From Sphingomonadales bacterium (GTDB lineage: Bacteria; Pseudomonadota; Alphaproteobacteria; Sphingomonadales; Sphingomonadaceae): DNA of 6,909 nucleotides. Under the pieces are notes generated by a model, which was not told the DNA's origin, did no database searches, and was given only the letters and a program-made list of their open reading frames with translations. Position numbers and translations under genes: made by a program. Every line of letters begins with the position of its first letter. Position 1 is the stretch's first letter. The stretch is taken from positions 1-6,909 of the forward strand of contig JAAFIT010000052.1 in the NCBI GenBank assembly GCA_013298745.1. Direction: 5' to 3'. Below, piece after piece: positions 4,981-6,909 of the stretch.

Positions 4981-6909
4981 ATGACCAGCAAACTGAAATT
5001 CGCGCTGCTTCTCGCCGGAACGGCTTTGGCCACACCGCTTCAGGCGCAGGTGATCACGCAGGCACCGCCGGCCACTACGCCCGAACATGTCGAGGAAATT
5101 GTGGTGGTCGGCACCCAGATCCGCGGCCGCATCACCCAGGCGCTGCCGGTTACGGTGCTCGATGCCAACCAGATCGATGCCACTGGCGCGCTGTCGGGTG
5201 ATGAGCTTTTCCGTTCGATCCCGCAGATGGGCGATGTAACCTTCAACCCTTCGAACAATCCGCAAACCAGCAATGCGGCGCGGGGCGATGTCAATTCGAT
5301 CAATTTGCGCAACCTGGGTGTCGGCAACACGCTGGTGCTGCTCAATGGCCGCCGCCTGGTCACGCACCCCACCAGCCAGGCCGGCGAGGGCAATGTCCCG
5401 GTGCTCGGCTATAACGCCAACTCGATTCCGGTCGGCAATATCCAGCGGCTCGAAGTGCTGCGCGACGGCGCTGCGGCCATTTATGGCGCCGATGCCGTGG
5501 CGGGTGTCGTCAATACGGTGCTGCGAAGCAATTATGATGGCTTGTCGCTCGATGCGCGTTACGGCGGCGCCGAAGGCACCAGCCGGCGCGAATGGCAGTT
5601 GACGGGCAACGCCGGCAAAAACTTCGGCGGTGGCGCCGGCAATGTCACCTTGTTCCTCGACTATACGCACCGCAGTGCGCAACTCGCCGAAGACCAGCCC
5701 TATACGGCGACCAATGATTTGCGCCCGTTCTTTGCCGATGATCCGGCATTCGCCGGCAATTTGAATGCCGATGGCCGTGCCACCCAATCCCCCTGGGCCA
5801 ACCTCACGGTCGTCAACGGCCCCGGAACCATCCGGCGTGGCACCACGGCGCTCACCTCTTCGGCCGGCGCCTTTCACACCCAGTCGGCGCTCAACCCCGG
5901 CTGTCTGGTCACGATTTCGGCCAATACCTGCTATGGCTCTGGCGCGCGCGCAACGGCAACGACCCTGCGTGAAGAGCGTTTCGACAACGCCGTTGGCACC
6001 ACCGTCAGCCCTGAAGTCAACCGCTTCAACAGCTTCCTGACCGGCCACTACGATGTCAGCGACAGCGTCACCTTGTATGGTGAGGCTGGCTATTACCGCG
6101 CCACCACCCATGCCGTGCAGCCGCCAACGATCAACCTCAACGCCATCGTTGTCCCCGCAAGCAATTACTGGAACCCCTTCGGACCGACGGTCTTTGCCAA
6201 TGGCACCGCCAACCCCAATCGCATAACCGGGCTGACCAATGTCCCGGCGGCCGGCTTGCCGGTGCGGCTATCGACCTATCGTTTCGTCGATACCGGGCCG
6301 CAATATGTCGACGTCACCAACGAACAGCTGCGCCTGCTCGGCGGCGCGCGCGGCAAGATCGGCAGCTTCGATTTCGACAGCGCAGTGCTTTACTCCGAAG
6401 CCACCTCGCTCGACCGCTCCGACGCCATCAACATGACGCGGCTGCAACAGAGTCTCGCGCTTTCAACGCCCGAAGCCTATAATCCGTTCAGCGGGGGCTG
6501 CGCAGCAACACCCAGCATCGGCGACTGCTCGCCCTCGTCACAAACGGCGATCGATAGCATCCTGTTCAAGCTCGAGCGGCGATCGAAGACGACGCTGGCG
6601 CTGGCGGATTTCAAGATGTCGCGCTCCGACCTTCTGGCATTGCCGGCTGGCGACCTTGGCATCGCCTTTGGTGTCGAGGGTCGCCGCGAAACGCAGAGCG
6701 ACACGCGTGACGACAATCTCAACGGGACGACACCCTTTGTCGATGCGGTCACCGGCGCGATTTCGACCAGCAATGTCGCCGCTGTCAGCCCGACGCCGAG
6801 CACCAGCGGTAGCCGCGTTGTGTTTTCGGCATTCGGCGAACTCGCGATCCCGGTGGTTTCACCCGCAATGAACATTCCGTTGGTCCGCCGCTTCGATGTT
6901 CAGGCCGCC
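4981..6909 (+). CDS. TonB-dependent outer-membrane receptor (3' end beyond window)
   Basis: An outer-membrane active transporter powered by TonB/ExbB/ExbD. The frame is open from 4981 to the right edge (643 codons, no stop), so the C-terminal barrel strands are missing. A signal peptide (1 to 22, MTSKLK then a hydrophobic core ending in LQA) is followed by a TonB box EEIVVVG (38 to 44). The plug domain runs to about 185, with LRNLGVGNTLVLLNGRRLV and the end motif RLEVLRDGAAAIYGADAVAGVVN. The remainder alternates in the manner of a beta barrel. Two CX8C pairs (C308/C317 and C507/C516) probably form disulfides in surface loops. A good ribosome binding site (AGGGGGA at 4968 to 4974) precedes the ATG. 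The spacing from dctA suggests co-transcription and therefore control by DctBD. The substrate cannot be read from the sequence; a dicarboxylate or a compound that yields one is inferred from context. Confidence 0.92.
   Translation, partial: MTSKLKFALLLAGTALATPLQAQVITQAPPATTPEHVEEIVVVGTQIRGRITQALPVTVLDANQIDATGALSGDELFRSIPQMGDVTFNPSNNPQTSNAARGDVNSINLRNLGVGNTLVLLNGRRLVTHPTSQAGEGNVPVLGYNANSIPVGNIQRLEVLRDGAAAIYGADAVAGVVNTVLRSNYDGLSLDARYGGAEGTSRREWQLTGNAGKNFGGGAGNVTLFLDYTHRSAQLAEDQPYTATNDLRPFFADDPAFAGNLNADGRATQSPWANLTVVNGPGTIRRGTTALTSSAGAFHTQSALNPGCLVTISANTCYGSGARATATTLREERFDNAVGTTVSPEVNRFNSFLTGHYDVSDSVTLYGEAGYYRATTHAVQPPTINLNAIVVPASNYWNPFGPTVFANGTANPNRITGLTNVPAAGLPVRLSTYRFVDTGPQYVDVTNEQLRLLGGARGKIGSFDFDSAVLYSEATSLDRSDAINMTRLQQSLALSTPEAYNPFSGGCAATPSIGDCSPSSQTAIDSILFKLERRSKTTLALADFKMSRSDLLALPAGDLGIAFGVEGRRETQSDTRDDNLNGTTPFVDAVTGAISTSNVAAVSPTPSTSGSRVVFSAFGELAIPVVSPAMNIPLVRRFDVQAA

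Noticed and set aside
4963..6111. Minus-strand frame of 382 codons opposite the receptor gene
   Set aside because: The plus strand encodes an unmistakable signal peptide, TonB box and plug; the antisense translation has no recognisable features.

Overview
The window looks like the chromosome of a GC-rich alphaproteobacterium, most likely a sphingomonad (Sphingomonadales). The grounds are the codon usage, a classic divergent dctBD/dctA arrangement, and a TonB-dependent receptor of sphingomonad style placed directly behind an inner-membrane transporter gene. The taxonomic call rests on gene style and layout, not on a marker gene.

Layout from left to right. Positions 1 to about 179 appear to be the end of an insertion sequence, probably IS3 family, with its first gene starting on the minus strand and running off the left edge. 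A gene-free stretch of about 130 bases follows. Two genes then lie on the minus strand: dctB (histidine kinase, 3437 to 1653) and dctD (response regulator, 1653 to 310), joined by a one-base stop/start overlap. A 184-base intergenic region separates dctB from the divergent dctA (C4-dicarboxylate/proton or sodium symporter, 3622 to 4953). After only 27 bases comes a TonB-dependent receptor gene that starts at 4981 and runs off the right edge.

The expected circuit is this. DctB senses a C4-dicarboxylate in the periplasm and phosphorylates DctD. DctD binds paired sites in the intergenic region and switches on dctA, and probably the receptor gene behind it. The receptor would bring a substrate across the outer membrane and DctA would carry it, or a product of it, across the inner membrane.

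The most notable point is that DctD is built like a sigma-54 activator but has no GAFTGA motif: the six aligned residues read VRMAQG, in frame and with no length change. In agreement, I find no -24/-12 promoter in the intergenic region. Instead there is a perfect TATAAT, and two DctD-like 18-bp sites centred about 60 and 92 bases upstream of the predicted start and 32 bases apart. Together these suggest a Dct system rewired to the housekeeping RNA polymerase. That is an inference from sequence and needs experiment.
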